DNA of 64,000 bases, from contig NZ_WVTD01000007.1 in assembly GCF_009856825.1 (NCBI RefSeq), positions 1 through 64,000 of the forward strand. The letters run 5' to 3'. This stretch comes from Novosphingobium silvae (GTDB lineage Bacteria; Pseudomonadota; Alphaproteobacteria; Sphingomonadales; Sphingomonadaceae). The notes below the pieces were generated by a model. It had not been told where the DNA came from. It worked only from the letters and a program-made list of their open reading frames with translations, and did not search any database. Positions 1 to 10,339 of the stretch are shown here, in pieces (position 1 is the first letter of the stretch; each line of letters opens with the position of its first letter). Position numbers and translations under genes: made by a program.

Positions 1-57
1 ATCTGACCACGACACGATCAGATCCGCCTGCACATCACCATCACGTCGCATCGCCAT
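1..57 (-). CDS. Possible 5' end of a minus-strand gene cut by the window edge
   Basis: A minus-strand frame opens with ATG at position 57 and stays open to the left edge, giving only 19 residues that begin MAMRRDGDVQ. A purine-rich stretch at 70-75 (AGAAGG on the minus strand) lies 12 bases upstream, which is longer than ideal for a ribosome binding site. A second ATG lies two codons further in. The fragment is too short to recognise a family, and it would be transcribed divergently from guaB. The call rests only on an open start region and is weak. Confidence 0.3.
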   Translation of the reverse strand, partial: MAMRRDGDVQADLIVSWSD

Positions 58-2055
<1,998 letters not shown>

Positions 2056-2070
2056 GGCGAGGGACGGGCG

Positions 2071-3243
2071 ATGACCCCCGCCGCCCGCGTGCAGGCCGCG
2101 ATCGAAATCCTCGACCTTGTGATCGAGGCGGCGCGCTCCAACGGTGCGCCTGCCGACCGGCTCATCGCGGACTGGTTCCGCGCCCGCCGCTTTGCCGGAA
2201 GCGGAGACCGGCGCGCGGTGCGCGAGCTTGCCTATCGCGCGATCAGGGCGTGCGGCGAAGTGCCCGAGAGCGGCCGAGCCGCGATGCTGCGCGTCGCCCG
2301 CCACGATGCCGAGCTCGCCGCGCTGTTCGATGGCTCGAGCCATGCCCCGACGCCGATCCGCGAGGGAGAGCCTGTAGCGTCGCCCGGCATAGCGCCCGCC
2401 TGGCTGCTGCAGCGGCTGACGGAAAGCGACATCGAGGAGGCCGAGGGCGAGGCCCTGCTTGGCCGTGCCCCGCTCGACATCCGCGTGAACACGCTGAAGG
2501 CGGGGCCGCTCCAGCTGCCCGAAGGCGGCGAGCGGACGGTGGCGGCCCACGGCTGGCGCTACCCGCCCGAAACCCGGATCGAGCAGTCCCCCGCCTATCT
2601 CGAAGGTCGGATTGAGGTGCAGGACACAGGCTCGCAGCTGACCTGCGAGGCCGTGGCCGCGCGGCCGGGTGAAACGGTGATCGACCTGTGCGCAGGCGCG
2701 GGCGGCAAGACGCTGGCGCTTGCGGCGGCCATGGAGAACTCCGGCCGCCTCATCGCCAGCGATGCCGACCGCGCGCGCCTTTCCCGCCTGCCTCCGCGCG
2801 CCGACCGGGCAGGGGCCACCTGCATCGAGACGGTGCTGCTGGATCCGGGCCGGGAGACCGAAGCGCTGGCGCCTTTCTTGGAGGCCGCCGACGCCGTGCT
2901 GGTGGACGCGCCCTGTTCGGGCACCGGGACCTGGAGGCGCAATCCAGAGGCCCGCTGGCGGCTGACCGAGAAGCAGCTTCAGCGCTACATGGCGGTGCAG
3001 GGGCGGCTGCTGGACGTCGCTGCGCAGCTGGTGAAACCCGGCGGCCGGCTGGTCTTCGTCACTTGCTCGCTGCTTGACGTCGAAGGCCGCGAGCAGGCTC
3101 AGGACTTCCTAGATCGCCACCCCGGCTGGCGCGGCGAAGTTCCGGCTCTGCCGGCGGGCACTTCGCGCGGACCGGGGCTCAGATTGTCTCCGTATCATGA
3201 CGGAACCGACGGCTTTTTCGTCGCGCGGTTCATCCGCCTGTGA
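2071..3243 (+). CDS. 16S rRNA cytosine-5 methyltransferase, RsmB/NOP2/Sun family
   Basis: This 390-residue protein has the two-part build of RsmB-type enzymes. The N-terminal third is an RNA-binding (NusB-like) region. The SAM-dependent methyltransferase core begins around residue 190 with VIDLCAGAGGKTLALA. The motif DAPCSGTGTWRRNPE places one conserved cysteine at residue 282 and FVTCSL the other at 332. In this family one cysteine attacks C6 of the target cytosine and the other aids release. The target is inferred from the family (C967 of 16S rRNA in E. coli) and could be another site. It sits 15 bases after guaB and overlaps the long upstream frame of the next gene, so it reads as the second gene of a guaB operon. 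Confidence 0.88.
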   Translation: MTPAARVQAAIEILDLVIEAARSNGAPADRLIADWFRARRFAGSGDRRAVRELAYRAIRACGEVPESGRAAMLRVARHDAELAALFDGSSHAPTPIREGEPVASPGIAPAWLLQRLTESDIEEAEGEALLGRAPLDIRVNTLKAGPLQLPEGGERTVAAHGWRYPPETRIEQSPAYLEGRIEVQDTGSQLTCEAVAARPGETVIDLCAGAGGKTLALAAAMENSGRLIASDADRARLSRLPPRADRAGATCIETVLLDPGRETEALAPFLEAADAVLVDAPCSGTGTWRRNPEARWRLTEKQLQRYMAVQGRLLDVAAQLVKPGGRLVFVTCSLLDVEGREQAQDFLDRHPGWRGEVPALPAGTSRGPGLRLSPYHDGTDGFFVARFIRL

Positions 3244-3293
3244 TAGCGTCCCGTCCCATGATGAGGACGAAGACCTCGGCCAAGGACCTGCTG

Positions 3294-3800
3294 ATGCGCT
3301 ACACGCCCGTTGCTGCTGCTCTTTCCCTTCTTGTCGCCATTTCGTCCAGCGTAACCCACTCGCAATCGCCTGCCCCGCTAGATCCGCGCGCTGCCGCGCT
3401 GCTCGACGAGGGCAGGGCGGCGCTCGCGGCCGGGAACGTCGAAGGCGCGGTGGATGCCTACGAATCGGCGCTGACCGTGGAGCCGGGCAGCGTCCGCGTG
3501 CTGCTGTCTCTGGCCGAGGCCACGCGCCGCCAGGGTCTGCAGGGCAAGGCGCTGCACTACTATCGCATCGCGCTCACCAGCGATCCGCGCAACATCACCG
3601 CCATCGCCGGAGAGGGCATGGCGCTGGCGGAAAAGGGCGCGACCGAGAAGGCCAACCGCAACCTTGCGCGGCTGCAGACCCTTTGCGGCAAGTCCTGCAA
3701 CGAAACCCAGACACTTGCCGCCGCGATCGCCAAGGGTCCGGCCCCCCGTATGGCGACCGCCGACGCCACCACGCCCAAGAGTGCGGTGACCGAGAACTGA
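3294..3800 (+). CDS. Secreted or periplasmic tetratricopeptide-repeat protein
   Basis: The 168-residue protein opens with a signal peptide (positive MRY, then a hydrophobic stretch ending near SVTHSQ). Two TPR-like helical pairs follow around residues 35-105, with the typical A-L/A-G/A-Y-E and L-A-E spacing of scaffold repeats. A pair of cysteines (LCGKSC) lies near residue 125. The start at 3294 is chosen because AAGGA lies seven bases upstream. An earlier GTG at 3240 overlaps the methyltransferase stop but would put 18 residues before the signal peptide. The partner is unknown. Such short exported TPR proteins usually act in envelope assembly, which is only an inference here. Confidence 0.7.
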   Translation: MRYTPVAAALSLLVAISSSVTHSQSPAPLDPRAAALLDEGRAALAAGNVEGAVDAYESALTVEPGSVRVLLSLAEATRRQGLQGKALHYYRIALTSDPRNITAIAGEGMALAEKGATEKANRNLARLQTLCGKSCNETQTLAAAIAKGPAPRMATADATTPKSAVTEN

Positions 3801-3869
3801 GGAGACGCCCCCGGCCGCAGGCCGAGCCAGCTGCGGCGGGGCTTCAGAGGCCGGGCAAGATCGGGCCGC

Positions 3870-4352
3870 CTAGATGAGGGCGCGGAACTCTTCCAGCACG
3901 GCGCGGTATACGCGCTTCTTGAAAGGGACGATCAGTTCGGGGAGCAATTCCGCCTCGATCCACCGCCACTCGCAAAATTCCGGGGGCTGGTGCGCGTTGA
4001 GGTCGATCGCGTCGTCGCTGCCGTCGAAGCGGGCGAGGAACCAGTGCTGACGCTGGCCCCGGTACTTGCCCTTCCACAGCTTGCCGACGAGTTCCTCGGG
4101 CAAGTCGTAAAGCAGTTCCTCGCGGGTCTGGCTGAGCAGCTTCACGCGATCCTCGGTGACGCCGGTCTCCTCCCACAGTTCGCGGTAGGCCGCGGCGCGC
4201 AGGTCCTCGCCCTCGTCCACGCCGCCCTGGGGCATCTGCCACCAGTCCCCTTCGCGGTTGTCGATACGCTTGCCTACGAAGACCTTGCCGTCGGAATTGA
4301 CGAGCATGACCCCGACGCAGGGGCGATAGGGCAGGGACGCGGGATCGGTCAT
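3870..4352 (-). CDS. rppH: RNA pyrophosphohydrolase (Nudix)
   Basis: RppH removes pyrophosphate from 5'-triphosphate or NAD-type RNA ends, which opens transcripts to RNase E decay. The 160-residue protein is the usual size. It has a complete Nudix box at residues 43-65 (GG-x4-EGE, then RELWEETGV). The family motifs WWQMPQGG just before it and KGQRQHWF-like KYRGQRQHWF at about 106-115 are also present. The frame stays open upstream to 4862, but that would run over the divergent membrane gene at 4600. ATG at 4352 gives the normal RppH N-terminus (PYRPCVGVML). It is convergent with the TPR gene, and the 69-base gap holds no strong terminator. Confidence 0.93.
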   Translation of the reverse strand: MTDPASLPYRPCVGVMLVNSDGKVFVGKRIDNREGDWWQMPQGGVDEGEDLRAAAYRELWEETGVTEDRVKLLSQTREELLYDLPEELVGKLWKGKYRGQRQHWFLARFDGSDDAIDLNAHQPPEFCEWRWIEAELLPELIVPFKKRVYRAVLEEFRALI

Positions 4353-4599
4353 GGCTTGGGGTATTCCAGTAGGTAGGCGCGAGAGACGCAGGGATTCGCT
4401 GGCAGGTGTACCGAGCCACGCGCCGGGACGCCAGAACCAACCGGCCACCTGACCCTGACCGAAGGGTGAGGCGGCGCGGACTGGCCAGCGAAAAGCCTCC
4501 TTTGAAAGCCGGTTCAGGAGCAGCGGCCAGGTCGCGGTGAGGCCTTGCCATGGGTGGATGCCGCCCCGATAACCGTTTCCATGCAACTTCCCGCTTCCC

Positions 4600-5583
4600 A
4601 TGGATAATCTCACCCACAGCCTCGTCGGCTGGGCGCTGGCCGAGACCGGGCTCAAGAACCGCACGCGAAAGGGGCTGGCCGCCTGCGTGCTCGGCGCGAA
4701 CATGCCTGACATAGACGTGTTCTTCGGCTGGGCGCCCTGGGCGCCGCTGGCGATGCACAGGGGCTTCACGCATGGCCTTGTCGGCGGCGTGCTGCTGATG
4801 CCGCCGCTGCTGGCCGGGCTGCTCTGGCTGTTGGACCGCTGGCAGGCGAGAAGAGGCGCCATCTTCAGGAGCGGGCTGCCGATGCACGCAGGCTGGCTGG
4901 TCGCGCTCTGTTATCTGGGCGCGCTGACGCATCCGCTGCTCGACCTGCAGAACACCTACGCCGTGCAGCTGATGTCGCCCGCCAGCGCGCGATGGTTCCA
5001 CACCGATGGCCTGTTCATCATCGACGCGGTGGTCTGGCTGATGCTGGGGCTCGGCATCTGGCTCGCGCGCAAGCGGGGACGCGCCGGGCGCAGGAGCAGC
5101 GGCCGGCCTGCACAGGCGGCTTTCGGGGGGACGGTGGCCTATATCCTCCTGAACGTCGGCATCTCGCAAGCGGCGGGAAGCTATGTGCGCGGCATCGCGT
5201 TCGAGCCGATGGAAGGCCGCCCGATCCCTGAGGCGACGCGCATCTTCGCCGCGCCCGAACCGCTGGCCTTCTGGAAGCGCGACGTGATCGTGCGGTGGGA
5301 CGCAGGGGGCACGATCACGTACCAGCACATCGCCTACGATCCCCTTGCCCGGGGTCCCCGGCCAGCTTCCCCGCATGTGTCCGCGAACATCACCGACCCG
5401 CTCGTGCGCCGGGCGATCGCGTCCTCTGCCGACTTGCGCGATTTCCTGGCATGGTCGCAGATGCCCTTTGCCCGGCTCGAGCGACAGGGCTGCAGCGCCG
5501 TAGTGACTGTTGGCGACGCGCGCTTTGCCGGGCCGCGCATGGTCGGCAGCTTTACTCGCCGGGTCGAGGTTCCGGCGTGCTGA
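4600..5583 (+). CDS. Membrane-bound metal-dependent hydrolase, YdjM family
   Basis: The protein (327 aa) begins MDNLTHSLVGWALAE, the signature of YdjM/LexA-binding inner-membrane hydrolases. Candidate metal ligands follow in MPDID (about residue 31-35), HRGFTH (about 50-55) and LTHPLLD (about 110-116). About four to five hydrophobic segments alternate with these motifs. The C-terminal 150 residues look like a soluble domain outside the membrane core. The substrate of this family is not established. It is divergent from rppH across 247 bases, and its last 32 bases overlap the end of the convergent PAP2 gene. The call to family is firm and the activity is not. Confidence 0.82.
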   Translation: MDNLTHSLVGWALAETGLKNRTRKGLAACVLGANMPDIDVFFGWAPWAPLAMHRGFTHGLVGGVLLMPPLLAGLLWLLDRWQARRGAIFRSGLPMHAGWLVALCYLGALTHPLLDLQNTYAVQLMSPASARWFHTDGLFIIDAVVWLMLGLGIWLARKRGRAGRRSSGRPAQAAFGGTVAYILLNVGISQAAGSYVRGIAFEPMEGRPIPEATRIFAAPEPLAFWKRDVIVRWDAGGTITYQHIAYDPLARGPRPASPHVSANITDPLVRRAIASSADLRDFLAWSQMPFARLERQGCSAVVTVGDARFAGPRMVGSFTRRVEVPAC

Positions 5584-6301
5584 ACTCGCCGGTCACCTCC
5601 TGCGCGATCTCCCTATCGATTGTCCTGGCGGGGCGGTAGAGCAGCGCGCTTGCAAGGAATGCCCACCCGGCGCCGCCAAGCCACCCGGCGATGACGTCGC
5701 TGGGCCAGTGAACGCCGAGCCAGACCCGGCTCCACGCGATCGCAAGGCTGGTGGCCATGGCCGCCGCGATCACCGTCCAGCGAACGGAAGCACGCGTGCT
5801 CATGGCTGCGAAGGCAAGGGCGATTGCGATATAGACCACGGCCGAATTGAAGCTGTGGCCGCTGGGAAAGCTGTTGCCTCCCACCTCCATCAAATGCGGC
5901 ACGATCTGCGGCCGCTCCCGTCCGGCAAGTCCTTTGAGGGCGCTGTTGACGACCCAGCCCGAAGCGACGGTCAGCGCCAGAAGCACTGCTTCACGGCGCA
6001 GGCGCAGGAATAGCAGCGCCACCACCGCCGCCAGCGCGAAGAGGTTGCGCAAGAGCACGCCGCCCAGCGCCGTCACGTCGCGCACGCCTTCCAGCAGCTT
6101 GCGCGATCCGGCAGGCTGCAGCGTGTCGTCGCGCCAGAAAAGCAGGCCGGCAGCGTCGAACCCTTCGGCGCGGCCGGCGTGGACCGCCCATGCGACAAGC
6201 GCCGCGCCGAGCCAGCACAGCACGCCGCAGGCCAGCGCCTTGCGCGGATCGATGCGCAGGCCGCGATCCGGCCCTTCTGGAGATTCGCGGTGCGCCGCCA
6301 T
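5552..6301 (-). CDS. PAP2-family membrane phosphatase
   Basis: PAP2 enzymes hydrolyse lipid phosphates such as undecaprenyl diphosphate or phosphatidylglycerophosphate at the outer face of the inner membrane. All three family motifs are present: GRERP (motif 1), NSFPSGHSFNSA (motif 2) and SRVWLGVHWPSD (motif 3, with the catalytic Arg, His and Asp). Six hydrophobic segments fit the usual topology. ATG at 6301 gives 249 residues. A TTG nine codons upstream is possible but would run into the phrB promoter. It is divergent from phrB, and the EcfG-type -35 of phrB lies nine bases before this start. It converges with, and overlaps, the YdjM-like gene. The exact substrate cannot be told from sequence. 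Confidence 0.88.
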   Translation of the reverse strand: MAAHRESPEGPDRGLRIDPRKALACGVLCWLGAALVAWAVHAGRAEGFDAAGLLFWRDDTLQPAGSRKLLEGVRDVTALGGVLLRNLFALAAVVALLFLRLRREAVLLALTVASGWVVNSALKGLAGRERPQIVPHLMEVGGNSFPSGHSFNSAVVYIAIALAFAAMSTRASVRWTVIAAAMATSLAIAWSRVWLGVHWPSDVIAGWLGGAGWAFLASALLYRPARTIDREIAQEVTGEFSTPEPRPGE

Positions 6302-6309
6302 GGGGTGAG

Positions 6310-6334
6310 GGAACGCGTCAGCCGGCAAGGCGTT
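6310..6334 (+). promoter_or_regulatory. EcfG-type general stress promoter for phrB
   Basis: GGAAC at 6310-6314 and CGTT at 6331-6334 are separated by exactly 16 bases. This is a perfect match to the alphaproteobacterial EcfG sigma consensus GGAAC-N16/17-CGTT. Transcription would begin near 6341, giving a leader of about 17 bases before the phrB ATG at 6358. It points towards phrB and the following gene. Confidence 0.75.
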
Positions 6335-6357
6335 GCGAGCGCGATGAGTTACCGTCC

Positions 6358-7749
6358 ATGAGTTCTCCCGTCATCGTGTGGCTTCGGCGCGACCTGCGCC
6401 TCGCCGATCAGCCTGCCCTGGCAGAGGCCGCGCGCAAGGGGTCGGTGATCCCCGTCTACATCTGCGACGACGACACCCCTCGGCATCGCGCGATGGGCGG
6501 CGCCTCGCGCTGGTGGTTGCACCATTCGCTTCAGAGCCTTGATGCATCGCTGCGCGCCCGGGGCTCGCGGCTGATCCTGCGCCGTGGTCGCAGCGACGAA
6601 GTGCTGGCCAAGTTGGCGCACGAAACGGGCGCGGGCGAAGTGCACGCGCTCCACCACTACGAACCCTGGTGGCGCAATGCCGAAAAGGCGGTGGCAAAGG
6701 CGGTGACGCTGTGCCTCCACCACGGCAACTACCTTGCCCCGCCGGGCTCGGTGACGACGGGATCGGGCGGGCTCTACAAGATATTTACCCCGTTCTGGCG
6801 GGCGCTGCGCGAACGCATGCCGCCGCCCGAACCTCTGCCATGCCCGGACGCGATCCCCGCGCCGCCGCAGTGGCCCGCGTCAGACGCCCTGGACGACTGG
6901 GCCTTGCTTCCCACCCGGCCGGACTGGGCAGGGGGCCTGCGCGATACCTGGCGTCCGGGCGAGGAGAGCGCGATGGAGCGCCTTGCCGCCTTTGCCGAGG
7001 AAGCGGGCGACTATGCCGGGCAGCGCAACCTGCCGGCGCGGGATGGCACCTCGATGCTCTCGCCGCACCTGCACTTCGGTGAAATCTCGCCTGCGCAGGC
7101 CTGGCACGGCGCGGCGCAGGCGGGCGGCTCGGTGGACACGTTCCTGGGGGAACTGGGCTGGCGCGACTACGCGCAGAACGTGATCCTGCAGTACCCGGAC
7201 TATGGGGCGAAGAATGCCCGCGAGCCCTTCGGAGACTTTCCGTGGCGGCAGAGCCCGGCGGACCTGCAGGCATGGCAGCAGGGCCGCACGGGCTATCCCA
7301 TCGTCGATGCCGGGATGCGCCAGCTATGGCACACAGGCTGGATGCACAACCGCGTGCGCATGATCGCGGCCAGCTTTCTAATCAAGCACCTGCTCATCGA
7401 CTGGCGCGAGGGCGAGCGCTGGTTCTGGGACACGCTGGTCGACGCGGATTACGGCAACAACGCGGTGAACTGGCAGTGGACCTCGGGCTCGGGCGTCGAT
7501 GCCAACATGTTCGTGCGGATCATGGCCCCGCTCACCCAGTCGGCCAAGTTCGATGCAGCGGACTACATCCGCCAGTGGGTGCCCGAACTCGCCGGGCTCT
7601 CCGACGCGCAGATCCACGATCCGCCGCCCGGCGTGCGACCGCGCGGCTACCCCGAAAAGCGCATCGATCACCGCGAGGCACGGGAAAGAGCGCTTGCGGC
7701 CTGGCAGCAGGCGAAAGCGGCGGCAAGCGTGCGCGATCCGCTATCCTAG
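6358..7749 (+). CDS. phrB: Deoxyribodipyrimidine photolyase (class I CPD photolyase)
   Basis: Photolyase repairs UV-induced pyrimidine dimers with blue light and FAD. The 463-residue protein has the N-terminal antenna domain opening VIVWLRRDLRLADQPAL. The C-terminal FAD-binding domain includes TSMLSPHLHFGEISP, WRDYAQNV, the strongly conserved MHNRVRMIAASFLIKHLL and GEWWF-like GERWFWDTLVDADYGNNAVNWQW. The segment NNAVNWQW and the DANMFVRIMAP element are typical of CPD photolyases. ATG at 6358 gives the normal start, and an upstream ATG at 6344 is out of frame. The gene has a perfect EcfG promoter. It is followed 39 bases later by a cfa-like gene on the same strand, so both are likely induced in general stress. 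Confidence 0.95.
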   Translation: MSSPVIVWLRRDLRLADQPALAEAARKGSVIPVYICDDDTPRHRAMGGASRWWLHHSLQSLDASLRARGSRLILRRGRSDEVLAKLAHETGAGEVHALHHYEPWWRNAEKAVAKAVTLCLHHGNYLAPPGSVTTGSGGLYKIFTPFWRALRERMPPPEPLPCPDAIPAPPQWPASDALDDWALLPTRPDWAGGLRDTWRPGEESAMERLAAFAEEAGDYAGQRNLPARDGTSMLSPHLHFGEISPAQAWHGAAQAGGSVDTFLGELGWRDYAQNVILQYPDYGAKNAREPFGDFPWRQSPADLQAWQQGRTGYPIVDAGMRQLWHTGWMHNRVRMIAASFLIKHLLIDWREGERWFWDTLVDADYGNNAVNWQWTSGSGVDANMFVRIMAPLTQSAKFDAADYIRQWVPELAGLSDAQIHDPPPGVRPRGYPEKRIDHREARERALAAWQQAKAAASVRDPLS

Positions 7750-7788
7750 GCAATTGCCCGGGGCGCCATTCGCGTCCATATCAGGGGA

Positions 7789-9108
7789 ATGAACGCGCAG
7801 GTGCCGGGAAGAGGCGGAGAACTGGTAGGGGGCGGAAGCGCCATCGGCGTTGGCCCGCAATGGCTCGCACGGCTGTGGTCGGGCGGGGTGCACCAAATTC
7901 TCGACAGGATCGACGCGGGCCTGCAGCGCGGCTCGATCACCGCGACCCTGCCGGGCGGCGAGACGCGGCTGCTGGGCGGGCGCGAACCCGGCTTCGATGC
8001 GATCGTCGAACTCAGGAGCTGGCGCGCGCTGCTGCGGCTGGCGACTTCGGGATCGGTCGGCTGGTACCAGGCGTGGGAAGCGCAGGAATGGGACAGCCCG
8101 GACCCGGTGCCGCTCTTCGCGCTGTTCATGGACAATGCCGTGGCGCTGGGCGGCGTGGCGCGTGCACACGGGCCGTGGCGGCTGCTGACGCGGCTGATCC
8201 ATGCGCTCCACCGCAACACCCGCTCGGGCTCGCTGCGCAACATCCACGTGCACTACGACCTCGGCAACGATTTCTATGCGCAGTGGCTGGGCGAGACGAT
8301 GTTCTATTCCAGCGCACTCTATTCCGGCATGGCCGAGGGGCCCAACGCGTTCAGCCAGTTCGTGACCGAGCTGGACTGCGCCCAGTCCGCCAAGGCAGGC
8401 GCAATGATTGAGCGGCTGCGTCTGCAACCGGGCCAGCGGGTGCTGGAGATCGGCTGCGGCTGGGGAACGCTGGCCGCCTTCCTCGCCAGCTACGACGGCA
8501 TCCAGGTCGACGCGATCAGCCTTTCCGACGAGCAGCTGGCCTATGCGCGCGAACGCTGGACCGGTGAGGGCAAGGAAGGCGGGAGCGGGTCGGTCGAGTT
8601 CCGCAAGCAGGACTACCGCGATGTCGGCACCGGGGATGACGGCGGGCGCTACGACGCGATCGTCTCGGTGGAGATGGTGGAGGCGGTCGGGCGCGCCTAC
8701 TGGCCCGACTTCTTCCAGTGCCTCTCGCGCAACCTGCGGCCCGGCGGGCGCGCGGTGCTGCAGTACATCTCCATCCACGACGCCATTTTTGAGCGCTACG
8801 CCGCCAGTGCCGACTTCATCCAGACCTACATCTTCCCCGGCGGCATGCTGGTGAGCGAGGCGGAGTTCCGGCGGCTTGCGGCCGAACACGGGTTCAGATG
8901 GGAAGACCGCCACGGCTTCGGCCAGGACTATGCGCGCACTCTTCGCGAATGGCGCCGCAACTTCGATCTGGCCGTCGAGGAAGGGCGTCTGCCGCAGGGG
9001 TTCGACGAGCGCTTCGTGCGACTATGGCGCTATTACCTGATGTATTGCGAGGGCGGTTTTGCCGGAGGCGGCATCGACGTTGCGCAAGTTACGCTGTTGA
9101 AAAGCTGA
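7789..9108 (+). CDS. Cyclopropane-fatty-acyl-phospholipid synthase family methyltransferase
   Basis: Enzymes of this family transfer a methylene group from SAM to unsaturated acyl chains of membrane phospholipids. The 439-residue protein has the HYDLGNDFYAQWL motif, MFYSSALY, and the SAM site VLEIGCGWGTLAAF at about residue 218. Later motifs include ISLSDEQLAYAR, SVEMVEAVG and FPGGML. The C-terminus (FVRLWRYYLMYCEGGF) is also typical of the family. The N-terminal 150 residues match the usual non-catalytic domain. The start at 7789 directly follows AGGGGA. Being downstream of phrB behind one stress promoter echoes the singlet-oxygen regulon of Rhodobacter, where a photolyase and a cfa gene are co-regulated. 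The precise product (cyclopropane or another methylated acyl chain) is not decided by sequence. Confidence 0.88.
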   Translation: MNAQVPGRGGELVGGGSAIGVGPQWLARLWSGGVHQILDRIDAGLQRGSITATLPGGETRLLGGREPGFDAIVELRSWRALLRLATSGSVGWYQAWEAQEWDSPDPVPLFALFMDNAVALGGVARAHGPWRLLTRLIHALHRNTRSGSLRNIHVHYDLGNDFYAQWLGETMFYSSALYSGMAEGPNAFSQFVTELDCAQSAKAGAMIERLRLQPGQRVLEIGCGWGTLAAFLASYDGIQVDAISLSDEQLAYARERWTGEGKEGGSGSVEFRKQDYRDVGTGDDGGRYDAIVSVEMVEAVGRAYWPDFFQCLSRNLRPGGRAVLQYISIHDAIFERYAASADFIQTYIFPGGMLVSEAEFRRLAAEHGFRWEDRHGFGQDYARTLREWRRNFDLAVEEGRLPQGFDERFVRLWRYYLMYCEGGFAGGGIDVAQVTLLKS

Positions 9109-9155
9109 TTTTGCCCTGATCGCCGGGGCGGTCGGACGAGCGGGGCTGCCTAACT

Positions 9156-9503
9156 TCAGTCCCGGCGTTGCGGCTTGTCGAGGTTCCAGCGGTCGAGGAT
9201 GCTCTCGAGCTGCACGGGGTCGAGCAACTGGTCGAAGGCGCAGCCGACGATCCCGTTGTCCCACCAGACCACCTTGGCCGTGACGGTGTCCATGTCGGGC
9301 AGCGTCAGCCAGCACATCGTGCGGGGCGCGATCTGCGTCATGGCCGTGGCCGAGAAGCCGGACAGCGAAAGGTTGCGTACTGCGGTCTGGAAGCTCTTCG
9401 AGCCCGACGGTCGCAAGGAAGCAGGGATCGAGATGCGCAGGCGCGGTGCGCTGCGGTCTTCCTGGGCGGCGGCGGCGTATCGTTCCTGCTGCGTCTGGAC
9501 CAT
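9156..9503 (-). CDS. PilZ-domain protein
   Basis: This 115-residue protein is a single PilZ-like domain. It carries RSAPRLRISIPASL near the N-terminus, an R-x2-L-x-LSGFSA segment (the NLSLSGF region, equivalent to D/NxSxxG) at about residue 43-49, and a closing VVWWDNGIVGCAF strand at about 77-89. PilZ domains often bind cyclic di-GMP through an N-terminal RxxxR and D/NxSxxG. The second motif is present but the first is not a clear match, so ligand binding is uncertain. It stands alone between convergent cfa and the SDR-purF pair. Effector targets cannot be inferred from its neighbours. Confidence 0.8.
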   Translation of the reverse strand: MVQTQQERYAAAAQEDRSAPRLRISIPASLRPSGSKSFQTAVRNLSLSGFSATAMTQIAPRTMCWLTLPDMDTVTAKVVWWDNGIVGCAFDQLLDPVQLESILDRWNLDKPQRRD

Positions 9504-9612
9504 GGCGACCTCACTCGTTCGAACCGCTCACATAACGCGGCTGCCTTGGAATCGCGCGCGCAAAAGAGCGCCGATTCGGCCCCATTTGTTCCAGCTTGGG
9601 ATTACCTTCGGG

Positions 9613-10329
9613 TTACGCCGGCTGGTTAACGGTCTCGCGGTGCCCGGTAGCGAAATCTTCCTGCAGCAGAGCCGCCAGTCTTTCCGCCACCGCTTCGGGC
9701 GGCTTGACCGATGCAGGCGCCTCGCCGGGATAGGCGCGCGCGCGCATGGCTGTGCGGGTGGCACCGGGATTGACGATGGCCACGCGAACCTTCGACACCT
9801 TCGCGGTCTCCTGCGCGTAGGCGTCGAGCAGCACCTCGAACGCGGCCTTGGTGGCCCCGTAGGCACCCCAATAGGCGCGCGGAGCCTGTGCCACCGTGGT
9901 GGTCATGCCGATGACGCGGGCGTTTGCGCTTTTCCTCAGCAGTGCATCGAAATTGGCGATCAGCGCCTGCGTCGCAAGGACATTGGTGGTGAGCGCCTTG
10001 TTGAAGGCGCGCTGGTCGATGTCGGCGACACTGGTCAGCTCGGGCAGAACCGCCGCGTTGATGACGAGCATGTCGAGCTTGCCCCAGCGCTGCGCGATGG
10101 CGGTGGCAAGGCGGGCGATGCCGTCCGGTTCGACAAGATCGACAGGCGCGATGGTGGCCGATCCGCCGGCTTGGAAGATCGCGTCCTCCACACCCTCGAG
10201 CGCGCGGGTGTCGCGCCCCGTCAGGACCACATGCGCGCCCCTGGCCGCCAGCGCCATGGCCGTGGCCGCACCGATGCCCCGGCTGGAGCCGGTGACGAGC
10301 GCGACCTGTCCCTCGAACGGCCCGGTCAT
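9613..10329 (-). CDS. SDR-family NAD(P)-dependent oxidoreductase
   Basis: The 238-residue protein is a classical short-chain dehydrogenase. It has the cofactor loop TGSSRGIG at residues 13-20, NAA at 91-93 and YxxxK with Tyr157 and Lys161. The residue expected to be the catalytic serine lies in MTTT, so a threonine (about T144) appears to take its place. That is tolerated in some SDRs but lowers confidence in ordinary dehydrogenase chemistry. It starts 10 bases after the purF stop on the same strand, so the two are very likely co-transcribed. Nothing in the sequence names the substrate. Confidence 0.85.
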   Translation of the reverse strand: MTGPFEGQVALVTGSSRGIGAATAMALAARGAHVVLTGRDTRALEGVEDAIFQAGGSATIAPVDLVEPDGIARLATAIAQRWGKLDMLVINAAVLPELTSVADIDQRAFNKALTTNVLATQALIANFDALLRKSANARVIGMTTTVAQAPRAYWGAYGATKAAFEVLLDAYAQETAKVSKVRVAIVNPGATRTAMRARAYPGEAPASVKPPEAVAERLAALLQEDFATGHRETVNQPA

Positions 10330-10339
10330 GTCGCTACCC

